Shown piece by piece: positions 22,577 through 36,477 of a stretch of 64,000 bases of DNA (within the stretch, counting starts at the first letter, position 1; every line of letters begins with the position of its first letter). The position numbers were made by a program, and so were the translations under genes. Source of the stretch: Planococcus citri (taxonomy: Eukaryota; Arthropoda; Insecta; Hemiptera; Pseudococcidae); NCBI RefSeq assembly GCF_950023065.1, contig NC_088680.1, forward strand, positions 40,536,559-40,600,558. Direction: 5' to 3'. Below the pieces are notes generated by a model, which ran no database searches, was not told the DNA's origin, and saw nothing but the letters and a program-made list of their open reading frames with translations.

Positions 22577-25105
22577 GATTTAGTTTAGAAATAAACCCCT
22601 TTATAAGGCGTAAATTTGATCCCATTATATGAATACGTTTGGTACGTTACGTATATATTGTATAGGTAGTCCACAATCTCGCCATCAGTCTGCTAGGTAT
22701 GCTTTTTAAAACACTCCTTTCCTATTCTTCCCACCTTCAGAAATGTATGGCTTGATTATGTAATCGATACGTCAAATGACGTAAATAGGCTGCCATGTCA
22801 GATATCCTCAAAATAATAGATTGCCTTTTTCGGTATCTATTTACCTATCTACATAAATAGTAAATCGTGTCGCGAAGAGAAAACTGAGCAACGTAACTAG
22901 AAGAAGGAAGGGGAGAGAAATTAAGCTTATCTGAACTTGAACAGAAACGTAACTATACGAAAAAACAAATAAGTTTATTACATCATTACATTTTGCGAAA
23001 TCGAAGTAAAATTGAGCGAGAAATACGTATTCAAGAAATCATTATTATGGTAGACGATTCGTTTATTGATTTTTTTTCTCCTCCCTTGGTCATTAAGTAT
23101 TTATTTTTCAAAATTCAAATTACCCACGTTTTTAAACATTTACTGCGGTTGGAAAAATGGTCAGAAAATTAACTATGGTAAATTTAGTATTGTTTACTCA
23201 CGTATTGATGCAGTGGGACCTAAAATTTCGAGTTGGAAGTATTGGAAAAAGTTGAGTGTGTTTTAAAAAAAATTAATGGTCGAAAAGATGATAATTTTCT
23301 CATCCATCACTTCGTCATCATGATCTCGAAGGGGTGATTTACACTTGTTTTGAAAATTGAAGAGCGCAGAATTTTCAAAATTCAACATTTTTTTGATAAA
23401 GTTTCTGGTGTACTTTTTGATAAAACTCCCAACTTGAAAAATTTTGTAAAACTTTCAACTTTTTAAAATTGTTTGAATTTCTATTTCGTCTTGAAAAGCA
23501 TCCAGCATGACTATTTTACTAGTTCATATACGTTGGTGAAAAAGTAAAAAGACGAAACCGAATGTAGGAAAATAGAAAACGAGTCGAAAAAAGGTATACA
23601 TTCTATACATATTATACCTATGTCAATTATGTCGCACGTCACCCTACGCCGCCTTAAGCAGGTTATTTGTTCGAATGGAAAAATGAAATGCTTTTTCAAG
23701 CAACATTTACTCGTGCTGGCATGTGGCAGCTGTACATTATTATAGCCGTTGTATAGTTTTTCATTTTATTTTTTTTTTCCTCGTAGTCTATCTCTCCTCT
23801 TCATCTTCGTATATACACGGTGCTCGTTGAAGTTATGTATGATTTTTGTCGGAATAGGTACGTTTGGTACGAGCGATGTTGAGATGAAAATTAGGTTATG
23901 TTTTTACAGCCAAGTACAAAAAATTACCTGTCAGGATAAAGATACGTAAGGATCTTTTTGCAGCTGGGTGATTGTTTTGAATGTAGGTGCTGTAAAGTTG
24001 AACTCATCGCTGGAGGATTGTTGATTAACAGGTATTTCACGCCAACGATGGTGTTGTTGATGTTGTAGTATTACGTGCCTTGGTAATTGTAACAGATGAT
24101 AATGTTCTCATCTTTTAATACGGGTCTAATCGATGTAATATTGAAGTTATTCCCAAAATAGTACGATACCCGCTTTTCGTAAGGCTGAAATTGAATTTTA
24201 GCAGACTTTTTTTTTTTGCTCCAGTCACGAGATGAAGAAAGTGAAAAGAAAGCGTTCACTATGCTTAAAGCTAAAGATAATGCTGAAATTTTCAGCGTAG
24301 GTGTGAACATTTTAGTCCTTGAGAATGAATTAATAAGAAAGAAGATACGAGTATTAAGACGACAGGATTTGTACGTTGGATATTAGTCTTCCAGCCTGTG
24401 CTGAAATACTGTATAGTTGAAGGGATAACACGAGAAGAATGAATGAACCCCTTTCCTACTTCCCTCCATCCCTTCAAGGATGGAAAAATTTCAAGAAAGA
24501 AAATTTACTCCTCGCGGTAATCTATTGTGTGAATTTGACAACATGTCAGCCTAAAAGTGGGTCATTAATGTAATTAAAATTCTCATCAGTGTTGCCAGCC
24601 GAAATGATTAACCGATACAGGCGAATTATCGACTATAATGAGATCAGCTTGGGTGTAGTTTACGTCGAACCGCCCCTTTTCCTTATGAAATATTCGATAG
24701 GGATGAAATTTTACATATAATCGATGGCCGGTGATTATTTCTAGACGCTTTGAATTGAATTATGCGACGATTTTTTTTTTTATCCCGAGGTGGTTTTGGT
24801 TTTAATTAACAAACATATCGATTCTTTTGATGTAGAATGAGGACAGTAGCGTGGAATAATGTATCCTGCGGATGAATAATGAGCTCGAAAAATTCACCTC
24901 GGTGTATTTTTCTAGCGTGTTCTTGATCGAAATAATTTTATGGAGATATAAAACGAAATGAAAAAACGAGAAAAATTTTCCATGGCTCTGTTCAAGTCCT
25001 TGTGTAGGTATACTTAAGGTATACTAATTATGGCAACGGTTTCGAGTTTCTTTCATTTTTTTATTCTTTGTAAAATGTTGAATGCTTACTTAATACCTAC
25101 ATATC

Positions 25106-25731
25106 TACTAGGGTGGGCTGTCTTTGACTTTTTTTTTTTGGAAAATTGGAGGTGGGATTTGAAAAAGAGTTATGGAATACCTCAAAGAAGTGCAGGAAAA
25201 ATTGTGTGTCTCCAAATTGTGCTATCACTTGAGTATCTATCGAGGTTTCAAATTATTTTAAATTTACATACTGAAAATCAAAAAAAAGTTTTTCCAAACA
25301 AATTGGTTTTATGATAAGTCGTCGTATTATGTGCACTTGGAAGTAATGAAGCCATTTTTGACATTTTTTCATTTTTTTTAGGTTACATTTTACTCAAGTA
25401 TCCAAAATCATTTCAATTTTTGTAAGTCATGCAAAACCCTTTAAAAAGGTGAAAAAAGTTCGAAAATGGTTTTCATACTTCTAAAAAGATAAAATGTACA
25501 TATACTACGAGTAGGTACCTGATTCATTATCACAAGTTTTTTTTTCAAGAAAACTTTTTTTTATTTTTAATGTAAATTTTAAAATTTGAAACCTTAGTAG
25601 AAAAGTGATAGTATATTATATGAGTTGAAGACCCAAAATTTTTCCTACGATCTTTCAACGTACTTCCAGAACTTTTTTTCAAACCCTGTCTTCAATTTTC
25701 CAAAAAAAAAAGTCAAAGACGGCTCACCCTT
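25106..25731. repeat. Fold-back element, about 625 bases
   Basis: Left end GGGTGGGCTGTCTTTGACTT pairs with right end AAGTCAAAGACGGCTCACCC, and similarity continues through both arms (for example GAAAATTGGAGG / CTTCAATTTTCC). The outer poly-T/poly-A tracts are also mirror-paired. Looks like a non-autonomous inverted-repeat transposon. No ORF with coding character. Confidence 0.75.
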
Positions 25732-27305
25732 CTACCTACCTACTCTGTCGTGGAAAAGTCCTATTCATTTCATTCTACATACGATACGTATTTAAATGAT
25801 ACCATCCAAAATGATGAAATTATCATGGAAAAACACTGTAAGGATAGCAAACTTCTTCTATTGTACCACAACAGACATCTCGTGTCAAATTCGAGCAAAC
25901 AGAACCCACCATCAAGCTAGTAAAATTCGTGCTTCGAATTTCGTTGTGTGGTTGTGCTCGTGTAAATGTGTACATATTTGTATACCAAATCCACGTACAC
26001 ATTACACAAGTACGAGTACATAATTATAAGTCATCGTCGACAGCAGCTTTTCGGCGTTCGATCATTTTAAGAGGGAGCAGAGGGCAAGAGGGTGTAAATT
26101 CGACCGCATGCTCTGTGCAATAATTACACGTAGCATTAGTACAAAGCACGGTGTAATTTGAAAAGTGGTGGGTGGGTATTGACGCGAGCGAATTTCAAGC
26201 ACATGCGGCTTATAACGTTACACGTATATAAACTTTGTAATTAGCTTATTAGAGTAAATGACCCGCGATGACTTTTAAATGGATTTACTTCTTGGTGAAT
26301 TTAGAATATTTTCTGAGTACGATTGCCTTAATTACGACATAAGAAGAAGACATTTTCAAAATGGGAGCTCGTAGAGTAAGATGACCTTTTCAGTATGTGT
26401 CTAAGTTGGTGAAATCTGCAATGTTTATAAATACGGTGTTTTGACCTTTCTTTTATGATTTTGGTATCATGATAATGAGAAGGAGGTAGCGAATTAAGGG
26501 TACATGTGCTACCTATAGTACCTACCAGATATTCTTATGTATAAAAATGTATTTACAAAAGGATGTTTGGATATTGGTGAAAAATAAACACACGGTCGAC
26601 TAAAAAAAAAAATCAATATTTTCCTCTAATCTCAATTTAGCGAGGCCAGATGCAATTACGACGCGAACGAAGCGTATTGGTTGTGGCGCTAACGCTACTA
26701 ACGAAAGCCTTTTATAGACTGAGGGGCGAATCGGGCGTTAATTTATTTTTCCACATGTAATGTAAATTGACTCCAATTATTATACCGAATCCCAGGACGA
26801 TTCATTTTCATAAATTAAATAATAGAATACATATAACCGACCGCAAAAGCCTACACTTACAGACCATATGCGATACGCTTCGTTAAAATAAATATTATAC
26901 CCTTTCTAGGTCGCGATATCTTAACTGTTCCGCTCAAATGTAGGCATATTTAAGTAGGTAGTGTATCCTAATACACGCATTCATGTCTGGAAAATCGTTT
27001 TCATCAGGCAGGTAGCTTCGAGCTAAAGCTTAGGACTGCCAAATTTCGTTATTGAAAATGAATTTTTTATACTCGGACTCTAATCGTGGAATTATATATT
27101 TTTTATTCTTTTACAAACGCGAAGAAATTCATTTATTGCAACTAGAGTATAGATTTTTTAAAATGTTTTATTTTCATTTTGCAGTGGTTTTTCTTCATTC
27201 AACGAATTCTTTGGATCAGTTTTAGATTCCATTTTTTTATCTGGGTTATTTTTCTATAAATCAATCTTATTGTTGACTGTTCGAACGAAGCGTAAATGGG
27301 TGGAA

Positions 27306-27945
27306 TTACCGTTTTGGCACTATCCTGCTCAGCCCACGTCCATTGATTTTGGATATCATTTCCTACACAATGACATGAAAACAATAAGTAATCGGTTCAA
27401 ATTCACTTCATGTATAAGGCAAATATTATGATATACTTATTACTTACGCAATTTCGTGTAGTCAATTTCATTAAATTCGGTTGATTTTGATCCGAAGCTA
27501 TTTTCGGTTTTGAATTTTTATTTTTAGGTTTCTCTTCAGATTCTTCACTCTTTTTGATGACGCATCACAATTCATCATCGAAGTGGTACTTATTAACCTC
27601 GTATTCAGACGATTCGCTTTCTGAATCATTATTTTCCAAATTTTCAGTTGAAATTTCAGTTTCATCTGTTTTTTCAATTTCTGTTTCTGGAAAATGTTCA
27701 ATTAACCCTGCATCAAGAGTTAGGATTGATTCTCCTTCTGGATAATGAATATATTCGTTTCTGGTATTCTGTCTACCTTCATGTGCTTTAACTTGATTAT
27801 CGTCGAATAGTTTCTTTCATTCCACTTTGTCCAATGATTCAATATTAAACTTCAATGACTCTGCCAATTTAATAACAGTGTATTTGGCTTCTTCTTCTTC
27901 GGTCGCTAATTGTTGTATAAACGCACCTGGATTTTCTAGCTTCAT
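27306..27945 (-). pseudogene. Unknown protein gene remnant with two in-frame TGA codons
   Basis: From ATG 27945 a frame runs to donor TGC|GTAAGT at 27448, interrupted only by TGA at 27817-27819 and TGA at 27565-27567. It begins MKLENPGAFIQQLATEEEEA, then KLAESLKFNIESLDKVE, TGA, KKLFDDNQVK, an acidic serine stretch (NNDSESESSEYE), TGA, and a lysine-rich end. A following segment after the acceptor GTGTAG is 27362-27306 in the spliced frame; a neighbouring frame there (NQWTWAEQDSAKTVIPP) looks more protein-like and would need the alternative donor GTAATA. Family not recognised. Two TGA codons point to a pseudogene; the long open stretches imply recent decay. Confidence 0.45.
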
Positions 27946-28400
27946 TTATAGTGGCCGTGAAATTTTTCTACAGAAAAGTCAAATGTGTATATTTAAATGG
28001 AAGCATTTATAGTGGCTGTGGGATTTTATCAATTTTCTATGGAAAAGTGAACGATATATCCTCAAAAGGAAAAATATCTTACTACAATAACGTCGTCAAA
28101 TACTAAAAACAATCAAAAACTTGAAAAAACATTTTGAAGAAAATTAAAATATTTATTACTGAGATCGTTGACATTTCATTAAATTTAATTCGATTCCGAT
28201 TCGATAAGAATTTCAAACAATTTGTATAACTAAAACTCTGAAAATGAAAATATAGAAAAACCATCGATTTAATAACTCAATTATGAGATTTATTCATAAA
28301 TTCAAAATGACTATTGAGTTTTACAGTTACAATATTATGGTACAAGACTAACCAAATTAATAACAAAAAACGCTCTATTCTCTATTGCGAGTTTTTGATC

Positions 28401-29006
28401 GTATTTAGTCTAGCCATAAATACTGCCATCAACTTTGAATGCGTGTGATACAAAAACCAAATTTTAAAAACGTAAAAGTGATTATTTGGAAAGTAGATAA
28501 AAAAGGTACAATTTGACTGTACTTCGCTGCAACGGGGCTGCAACATTATGGCAGGGGAAGGAGTTGAACAAAACAGGAAAGATAAATAAAATAGGACCCC
28601 AAACCCCATGTACGCCAAAAGTCGAAAAAATTGAGCTAAAAAATTTTTTTTCAAAATATTTATAGGCGCAATAATTTTTTTTCCTAAAATGATAATTCTG
28701 TGCTTTGGGATCACCAAATTACTATTTTAGTAAAAAAAAGTTGATGCTCATAAAAAAATTTCAAAAAAAAATTTCTACTGATCATTTTTTTTTTTAATTT
28801 TTTGCGTTCATGGATCTTCTGTTACTTTATGTGCCATTGCTGTTTTGTTAATCCCCTTGTCCAGCAAGTTTTCAGCAAAGTACAGTCAAATTACAGCTTT
28901 TTTCATTTACTTTCCAAATATGTAGTCACTTTTACTTTTTTACTTTTTTTTTTTGTATTACAAGCGTTTAAAGTAGGGTCAGTATTTATGGCTAGACTAA
29001 GTACGT
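28401..29006. repeat. Fold-back element, about 600 bases
   Basis: Both ends carry TAGTCTAGCCATAAATACTG in opposite orientation (left near 28406, right ending near 29000). Pairing continues inward through TTTGGAAAGTA and GACTGTACTTTGCTG-type blocks on each side. The middle is AT-rich and non-coding. Non-autonomous inverted-repeat element. Confidence 0.8.
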
Positions 29007-32000
29007 TTTAGGTATATGTATTATTGGTATAGCCGTACAGGTTTTCTTTCAAGCTTCCAAATTTAAACCCTTTCTTTGTGTGAAATTGTGATTTATAATT
29101 GAGGATCTTCCTTTCTTCTTCCAAGACTCACCCAGCCAGACCCTTCTCGTTCACCGATTCATTTGCAACAATTTTTTTCTCATCGTGTTCAAATGTTCAA
29201 TTAGATTCTCAATCATCACCCCTATACAGTTTCTCTTTGCAAATTATTTGAGATTTCCCTCGAGATCGTCAACTATACAGAATTTGTTTGGGAAATCATT
29301 TCTTTGAAAATTTTATTCGAATAAAATTTTGTCTGGTTGAAATGTGCTTTTATTGTCTGAATTACCTTTACTATAACAAGTTTAAAACTTTTTCCTCGAC
29401 GTAAAGCAATTTCATAACGTGGAAAAAAAATGAGCAGCCAACAAAGTTTGAAAAATACTCGGTTAGGGTTTTGTAAACACCACAATTTGTTGGCTTCTTC
29501 CTCGTCGAAATATGCAAAACTCGAAAACGATTGAATTTAAAAAGGAAAGTATTCAGAATCATTTTATGGTGGTATCCTTTTTCGAGATAAGTAATGTGAT
29601 TTTCCTATTTTTTTAAAAAGTTTTTGCCTTTGAATAACCCATAAATTCTAGGTCAATAATTTAGTTTTTATGAAAAGTATTTTATTAATGTTCCAATTTT
29701 GGTTTGATTTGATTTTTTGTTTATTGTCTCTTGGAATATTTATTCTGTAGTCCGCAAGTTTCATTCTGACATGGGTTTTGATCGCATTTTGATATACTTC
29801 TTTACGATGTATTGGCGCAGCTCCATTCAAAATACCCAAAATTTATCTCTTTTGGATTTTCATAACTTCGACCGTAACGAAGTATCATCATTCAATTGAA
29901 GCGAAACAACCGCTACTTTGAATCCCAGATATAGCTCGTCTCGAAACTAAAATTCTTGCCAAGTTTACCCGCCAACGAATACAGTTTTCAAAATGAAACT
30001 GCATCGCTCAAGTCTCGGTGAATTACGCGGTTTAGTTTGAGAATTTTAATGATCAAGCTTTCCATTGAACAACAAAGTAACCACCGCACAAAAGTTGAGG
30101 CATCGTTGCAAACCATGATTGTAATTAAACGTTTTTCAAAGAAAACTACTCGGGAATGAATAAAAACCAAGAGGACAGGTGCGGTATAGAAGAGCTCATT
30201 GTGAGAAAATGTCGAATAGAAAATTTCGATTAAAAATCGATTCGACGAAGAAAAAAAAAGTAGAAAAAAACTAGCTCATCTCTGGAAAAGTATTCGAGTT
30301 TGATTAAAATTCTCGCCATAAATGTTGAAAAATTAATTAGAAAGCGAAGTGCCCGTTGCAAGCGGAGATAGGGAGAAAACTTTATGCGCGCAGGAATCGG
30401 AAAGTTGATTAATATTATTCCATAGCAGAAAACTTTGTTGTTCGTTTGTTTATCAAATTTAAATTTTTTTTTTCGCGTTTAGAATTATAAACAATCTCGG
30501 AAGTTTTTGTGGATTATCGCACGGTACGTTGATACGACCGCCTGCGTCATTCCGATATTTTCAATTATTCATTTCGATGCCGGGATCTCGCGGTGTTACG
30601 GAGAGGAAAGACGAAAGAGGAAAAAAAGAGTGGAAAACCGCGGAAAAATATGTCGAAAACTTAACGCACGCTCGTCGTATCATTAACGATGATTTATTTA
30701 ACTTTAAGCTTTTCTCATTACCATCTACCTACGAACTTGAGCCAAATTATAATTGCCGGAATCATTAATAATACTCGAAATACTCGCGGTGGTGAATTTC
30801 ATCCGCGTTATTTACCTCTCCAGCGGAAATTTAAAGTGCCGGATAGGAAAATAGAGGCTTTTTTATGGTATGATGCGGTTAGTTGCGATGTGCTCATAGA
30901 CCTCATCGACGTTAATTTGTAACATGAACTGGCTTGTACAACTGATGCCTGCGTCAATAATTTCAATTATTTATGGTCTATTTTGATGATTACGAGTGAG
31001 CTATTCGATGGAAATTTTTTCGCGAGTTGTTCCCTTATACAATAAGGAAACTTGTGATGAGAGAATCGTTCTTGTTTTTTTTTAAAAATCGGACTTGGGG
31101 TATAGAGAAACAGACCATGAGAAAAGTTGTTTTTTTTTCAATTTGAAAAAGCTACAATAATCTACACATCACCTACTCTTTTTTTGATTTACATTGTCAC
31201 ATCATTAGACATGAAAATATGATGTTTGACGGGAATGTCTTCGCAGAATTTGCATTTAAAGGCGAATAATGAGAACGTAATCCCGACACGTTGACGTATT
31301 TTGTCGAAAATGGTATTCTATATGTAGTTTTGATTCCTACGTCGCATTGTCGGTGCTTGAAACGTAAATCATTTCTAAATTCAATGCATCAAATGTTATT
31401 ATTTGAACGAGACGAATTCGCTGAATATGCGAATCTTACAACTGTGTATTTTGAAAATGATAGAGAGAACTTGAAGAACAGGTGGGTGGTTTTCGTATTA
31501 TTACTCTAAAGAAGCTCACAGTCGAGCTACGAGTATCTATATCGTTTTATTTGTAATTCGACAACCGGCCACGCCGCACAGTTTGGCTGTTGTATTTTTA
31601 ACGTTTGGGGGCTTTCGTTTGAAGTCATCAACAACTTCGTAGCAAGTTTATGACTGCAAATGGTACTTATTATTTTAGACAGCATCGGGTTATGAAAAGT
31701 TGCGAGCGTGTTTCTGAATGAAACGTTTAATTACAAAAGTTATAACGATAAACGAGTATATAGTAGGTATACAGTATCTTTGCAAAAAGGCAACATAAAC
31801 GGGTGTGGATTAATATAGCAATTAATGTAACGAGGTTGTAATGTGTAAGGCGAGGTTTTTATCGATTTAAAAGCCTAAATATGTTTACCAAGTTGTTTTT
31901 TGTTCGAAAAGATGCCATGACTGAATCCGCTTCTAGTATGGGAATGAATTATTACGTTTTTTTTTTCAGCAATTTTTTTCTCTGATGTTGTTTACATGCG

Positions 32001-32453
32001 AGTGAGTATTTCTGAGAAATTAATTTTTGAATGAAATTTTCTCTGTTCATTTATATGGCAATGTCTTGTTATTTTGTATGTAGTTTCCAAGAGTTCAAAA
32101 TGAGAATGGCTTTGGGAAATTTGCAATAAATTTGATGACTGAGATGTGAATGTTTTTTCACATTTTTTGGCTCAAAATACGAAAAACTGTACAAATCTGT
32201 ACAAAATGCTACAGATAGAAATATTCTCGAATTCATTAATTTTTTGAACTTCACTGAATTGAATTTTGTGAAAAAATTGGTCCATTTTTTTCTGAATGGC
32301 TAAAATTAAAATAATTTTTTAGTGGGTATTTGAAAAATGATGACCTCGACTTTGTATTGAATCACTCACATACAATTGTAATCCGAATAATGTTCTTCCA
32401 TTTAGAAAATTTCCTATATATAAATGAAAAAGGCAGTTGAAGATACTTTTCCC

Positions 32454-32700
32454 TATCTCTGTAAATTTGAAACAGTCAATTTTCACTGCTTAGCAGTCAC
32501 GACATTTTGCCTTTTTAAAAGCAGTAGTTTTTGACTGCAAAACAGTAGAAAATCTACTGAATTGGTCAGTCAAATTATTATTTACTGACCAATTCAGTAG
32601 ATTTTTCACTGTTTTGCAGTAAAAAACTACTGCTTTTAAGAAGGCAAACTGTCGTGACTGCTAAGCAGTGAAAATTGACTGTTTCAAATTTAGAGAGATA
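32454..32700. repeat. Near-perfect 247-bp hairpin (MITE)
   Basis: Left arm begins TATCTCTGTAAATTTGAAAC, right arm ends GTTTCAAATTTAGAGAGATA. The arms are about 120 bases, almost completely complementary, with a loop of a few bases near 32577. Internal motifs ACTGCTTAGCAGTCACGACA and CAAAACAGTAGAAAATCTAC recur in mirror orientation. Element ends are abrupt, as for a MITE; a target duplication is not clear. Confidence 0.85.
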
Positions 32701-33102
32701 CATAATGCAACAAACGTATTGCAAGAAAACTGACAATTTAAAAAAAAAACAGTAAATACTTTGTATTACTCGTAAAATGAAATTTAAAAAAAGAACTTGC
32801 TGATCAATTGCTGGTAAATCTCCATGAACGTTATCAGTGAACTGAAGAATCTTCTATATGGCGTTACATCTAATTCAATTTGGTAGGGATTCTAAATTAT
32901 TGGTAATGAAGTATTTAGTAAACAATATTCACCACAGTATATGATACTTTCAAAACACACTCACCAAGCTTCGAATGCTTCGTTTAATAGGGCAATTCCG
33001 AAGTCTTATTCTTTGAAATTCACAAAATCAACAGAAAAATGACAAAAAGGGGCAAAATGATTGCAAAGCTCCAACCAATGAGAAGGCATCATTTCAACTT
33101 TG

Positions 33103-33590
33103 TCAATTTATCAAACGATTGACTTTTGCAACTGTTTTATCACCAATGGCAAATTCGTTGGCAGCTGTTTTGCCACTAGCGACATATCCCTTGACGTTGG
33201 CCCAGATCAACTCAATTGGGTTCAGCTCACAGTGGTAGGGGGGAAGTCTCAGAACTGCAATATTTTTTTCACTTGCTAATTCATCAATCACATGCCGTTT
33301 TTCACCACAGACCCGCTTTACCAACTGCATCAACTCTGCTTTCACATAGGTCTCATCAACCACAACATCTGCTGAACAAAATTGAATTCAAAATTTGTTA
33401 TAATTATTTTACTTTTTGATTGCAACCAATCAATAATCTCCTGTTAGTCCTGTTTCCTGTTCCCGTCAGTAGGAATTTTTTCAGCTAAACGACTGTGATA
33501 AGATGCTTTGTCGAGAATAGTAACGGAAATAGGTTTTACCACCTCCAGAATCTGTTTAAACCATTCTTCATATACCTTGGCTGTCATTAC
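33103..33590 (-). pseudogene. IS630/Tc1-type DDE transposase remnant, apparently with introns
   Basis: Two pieces on the minus strand belong to one transposase. Piece A (33590 to about 33415) follows an acceptor (TTCAG) and encodes MTAKVYEEWFKQILE, then ILDKASYHS, the region of the second catalytic Asp (usually DNASYHS; Asn is replaced by Lys), and a WLQ segment, with an in-frame TAA near 33448. Piece B (33371-33103) follows another TTCAG and encodes KAELMQLVKRV, a KRHVIDELA segment and LRLPPYHCELNPIELIWA with the final catalytic Glu, ending in TGA. Order and spacing match insect Tc1/mariner-superfamily transposases. The N-terminal DNA-binding domain was not found. Probably dead. Confidence 0.75.
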
Positions 33591-35179
33591 CTGAATGAGT
33601 GAAATACCCAACTGATATATTATGCTTTGGCGAAGTTGGTTTTGATTTGTATGTAATTTATAGAACTTTTCAGTGAATTGATTCCTTCATTCTGGATCAT
33701 CTTAAGAAGTCAGCAGATTCCAATCTTGCAAACAAAGAAACTAAACTATCATCCTATTGTTCCCTTTCCATTGTTCTTTTTCATGTTCCTACATATTCCG
33801 TCACAAATTCATTCATTCTGTGCATTAATTAGGACATTAGGTTCATTTTACATAATTTCGCTCATTTTTATAACCCACTTGTTAAATTTGTTTTCTATTT
33901 GAACAATGTTTCCCATTTTATGCCATTGGACAAGAGCGCAATAATAGAAAAGAACTGCTTTCAACGTTGATCGAATTTTGAGAGAAATCTGATGATCTTG
34001 TAATAAGTTATTCTTGCGTTTCAGAATGGTCTAGCAGTCTCTCAAAAATAATGAAAATCAAGAATTCAAGAACAATCTGGGTGATGAAACTTTCTTGTGC
34101 TTTATGAAATTTTTCGAGTAGAAGTGGAGGGGATGATGAATCTTTATTAGGTTACGAAGTTGTGAGATGCATCAAAATGTGCGCTTTTGGAATCAATGAA
34201 GATGAATTTGATATTTTTTTGTTGGGGTGATGATAAGGAATGTTGAAGTTGAAGAAAAATGTAAATTTTGCTACACTGTGTGATACCTACATCAAAACGT
34301 TTATTTTTCAGGTCTATGGATTACATTTTGACAGAATTTCTGTTGTAGCAGTGAGCATTTTTCCTACACTACTGTGAGAAGTAAATACCTATTCATTTTT
34401 TTCTGTGACATTTCTTGAGATTCTTTAGAAAAATTGCAGGATTTCCTTCTGAAGCTTATTGCTCGGTGAAAGTTGGGAGAGGTATTCAGTGTGTCTAATA
34501 TTGTAATTTTTGCCAATGCCGATGCATATATACTCAATTTCTGTTTGAAAATTTTATCGGATTTCACAAAAAAAATGAATTTTAACCAGGAGCAATGGTG
34601 TAGGAAGAACCATAACACTTAAGAATTTTGTCTAAATCGGATTTTGAGATCTTGAAAACGTGCTTTGCATTTTGACAGTGTTGATGAATTTTGTTTTTCT
34701 GTCCTTTTTATCCCTTGCCTTTCACAACCTCAAAAAAAAATTCTTCAAAATCACTGTCTACGATTTCTAAAGTGTACATTCTGATGTATCACATAATACT
34801 GCGATTTGATTTTGATTTTTTAACCCCTCCACCTCTCCTTTACATCCTCACAAATATAATTTAATTTTGCTTAATTTGTAATCTACAATCTTGAAAATGG
34901 CTTCATCTCCTTTTTGGAATGATAGTTTGATTTTTCATTTACAATTTTTGTCGTTTTAATAAGTTACTGGATTAATTGATCTGAAATAAGTACGTATTTA
35001 CGCTTCAGGGAAACATTAATATGTTTGGATGTTATTTGGTATGTTTCTAAAATCCTTATTCTCGATTTCAAAAAAGTGGACATTGTGAATATCAATCATC
35101 TGTTGAAAATTACTCACATTTTCACTTTTTCTGAATAAAGAAAATTAATTTTCAAAATATATCAAATAAATTCCGAAGA

Positions 35180-35452
35180 TTATGTTATTCCAAAATAATA
35201 TACAGTGTACCTACTCATCTTGAAATTCTGAAACATTTCATTCTCTATACCGAGTGTTGCAGTAGAGGTGTCAATCCTTTTGACTGGTAATACACCAACC
35301 CAAACCACACTTATGTACGTTGGTTTGCCGACTCTAAAAATTGAAGGGGCAAATGTCATAAGCCATTTATTGGCAATTCTTCGAGGTAGTCTAATTCCTC
35401 TAATATTATAAATGGCTTCAATCTGATTTTGCCATATTGTAGAACTCTTCAA
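35180..35452 (-). other. Uncertain open frame, possibly coding remnant
   Basis: A 90-codon minus-strand frame with protein-like composition (GIRLPRRIANKWLMTFAPS, then SVVWVGVLPVKRID). No family match and no clear splice context; it lies beside other transposon debris. Could be a remnant or chance. Confidence 0.2.
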
Positions 35453-35874
35453 AGAGTGTAAAACAGGTTATTTTCGATTTTTGCTCATCTTGAGAATTGA
35501 AGGAGCTGTGATTACTTGAAATTTTTAAAGTGCTCTAGCGCCTTCAATTTTGAACCTAGGCAAAATGTAATAATGTTCTTTTTTGTAGAAAATTCAAAGT
35601 TCTACAAGTTGAGTTATATTAATCATTGGCCTAAACTCAAAATTGAAGGCGTTGGGACACTTAAAAAATTAATGTCATTTGTAGCAGTTCTGATTTTTTC
35701 ACTTTTTTCAACTTTGAAGCAATGTCATTCTTTGACAATTTTATTATTTTTATTTGTTGTCTACATTTTACAGCAGATTTTTAATGAAGCTAATTCATTG
35801 TTTTCTAAATCTCTGAATTTTCGTAACATAGCTTGGCTCTTGTTCCCACAGCTGCAATTGTTTGCCTCAGTACC

Positions 35875-36084
35875 TCAGGTTTGTTTCGAATTACATCCGC
35901 CGCGCTGCGCCTTATCTTGAATTCTTGTTCTCAAGTGTTCCACATTTTCAGGTATTTCTCTATAAACCAAATGCTTCATTCGCGACCAAATAGAAAAATC
36001 AAACGGACTGAGGTCTGGCGAGCGAGGAGGCCGAGAAATTGGGCTATTATTCCCAATCCATCTATCCTTAGCCAATTATTACTC
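35875..36084 (-). pseudogene. Mariner/Tc-type transposase C-terminal fragment
   Basis: The frame encodes WIGNNSPISRPPRSPDLSPF followed by DFSIWSRMKHLVY and a helix ENVEHLRTRIQD. The PPRSPDLSPFDFxxW block is the hallmark of the last catalytic region in a common insect transposase family, followed by the usual short C-terminal helix. Only this tail is present; it abuts a copia-like fragment directly. Confidence 0.7.
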
Positions 36085-36086
36085 GA

Positions 36087-36255
36087 GTTTATCTAGTTTT
36101 TTCGGTAAATTTGCATCAATTAATAATGCTCTCATCTTTTCTTGCAGAGTTCGGAAAAATCGTTCAATAGCTCCACTATGTTGAGCTTCATACGGTTCCG
36201 AATTCTGCATACTCATACACCTTCTCTCGTTACGATTTCTTAAAATCTTACGAAT
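36087..36255 (-). pseudogene. Ty1/copia-type integrase fragment
   Basis: The minus-strand frame encodes MQNSEPYEAQHSGAIERFFR then TLQEKMRALLIDANLPKKL and a stop. This corresponds to the copia integrase pattern (Y-x-x-Q-x-x-G-x-x-E-R-x-x-R-T, then a helix ending near LP). The catalytic Glu (the E of IERFF) is retained, but the fragment is only about 55 residues and is joined to an unrelated transposase tail, so it is defunct. Confidence 0.6.
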
Positions 36256-36477
36256 ATGTTAATTGGTGCCAAACTAGTTGCCTATCTTTAGCATGAAAGG
36301 GGATTGACGTTTAAAAAACGTGTATCACGTTGTTGAGTTTTCGACCAGCTTCATTATTTAATTTTATATTGAAAAATCATTAAAAATTAACTCTAATGAG
36401 ACATGTTTCTTCTTCTTATTAGAAGACCACCTCTGGAGTATCATCTCTAGGAACAACAACTCGAATATCTTAATTTT

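Noticed and set aside
30529..30922. Two overlapping plus-strand ORFs of 77-79 codons
   Set aside because: Overlap each other in different frames; charged stretch EKKEWKTAEKYVE-like is purine-rich sequence without further support.
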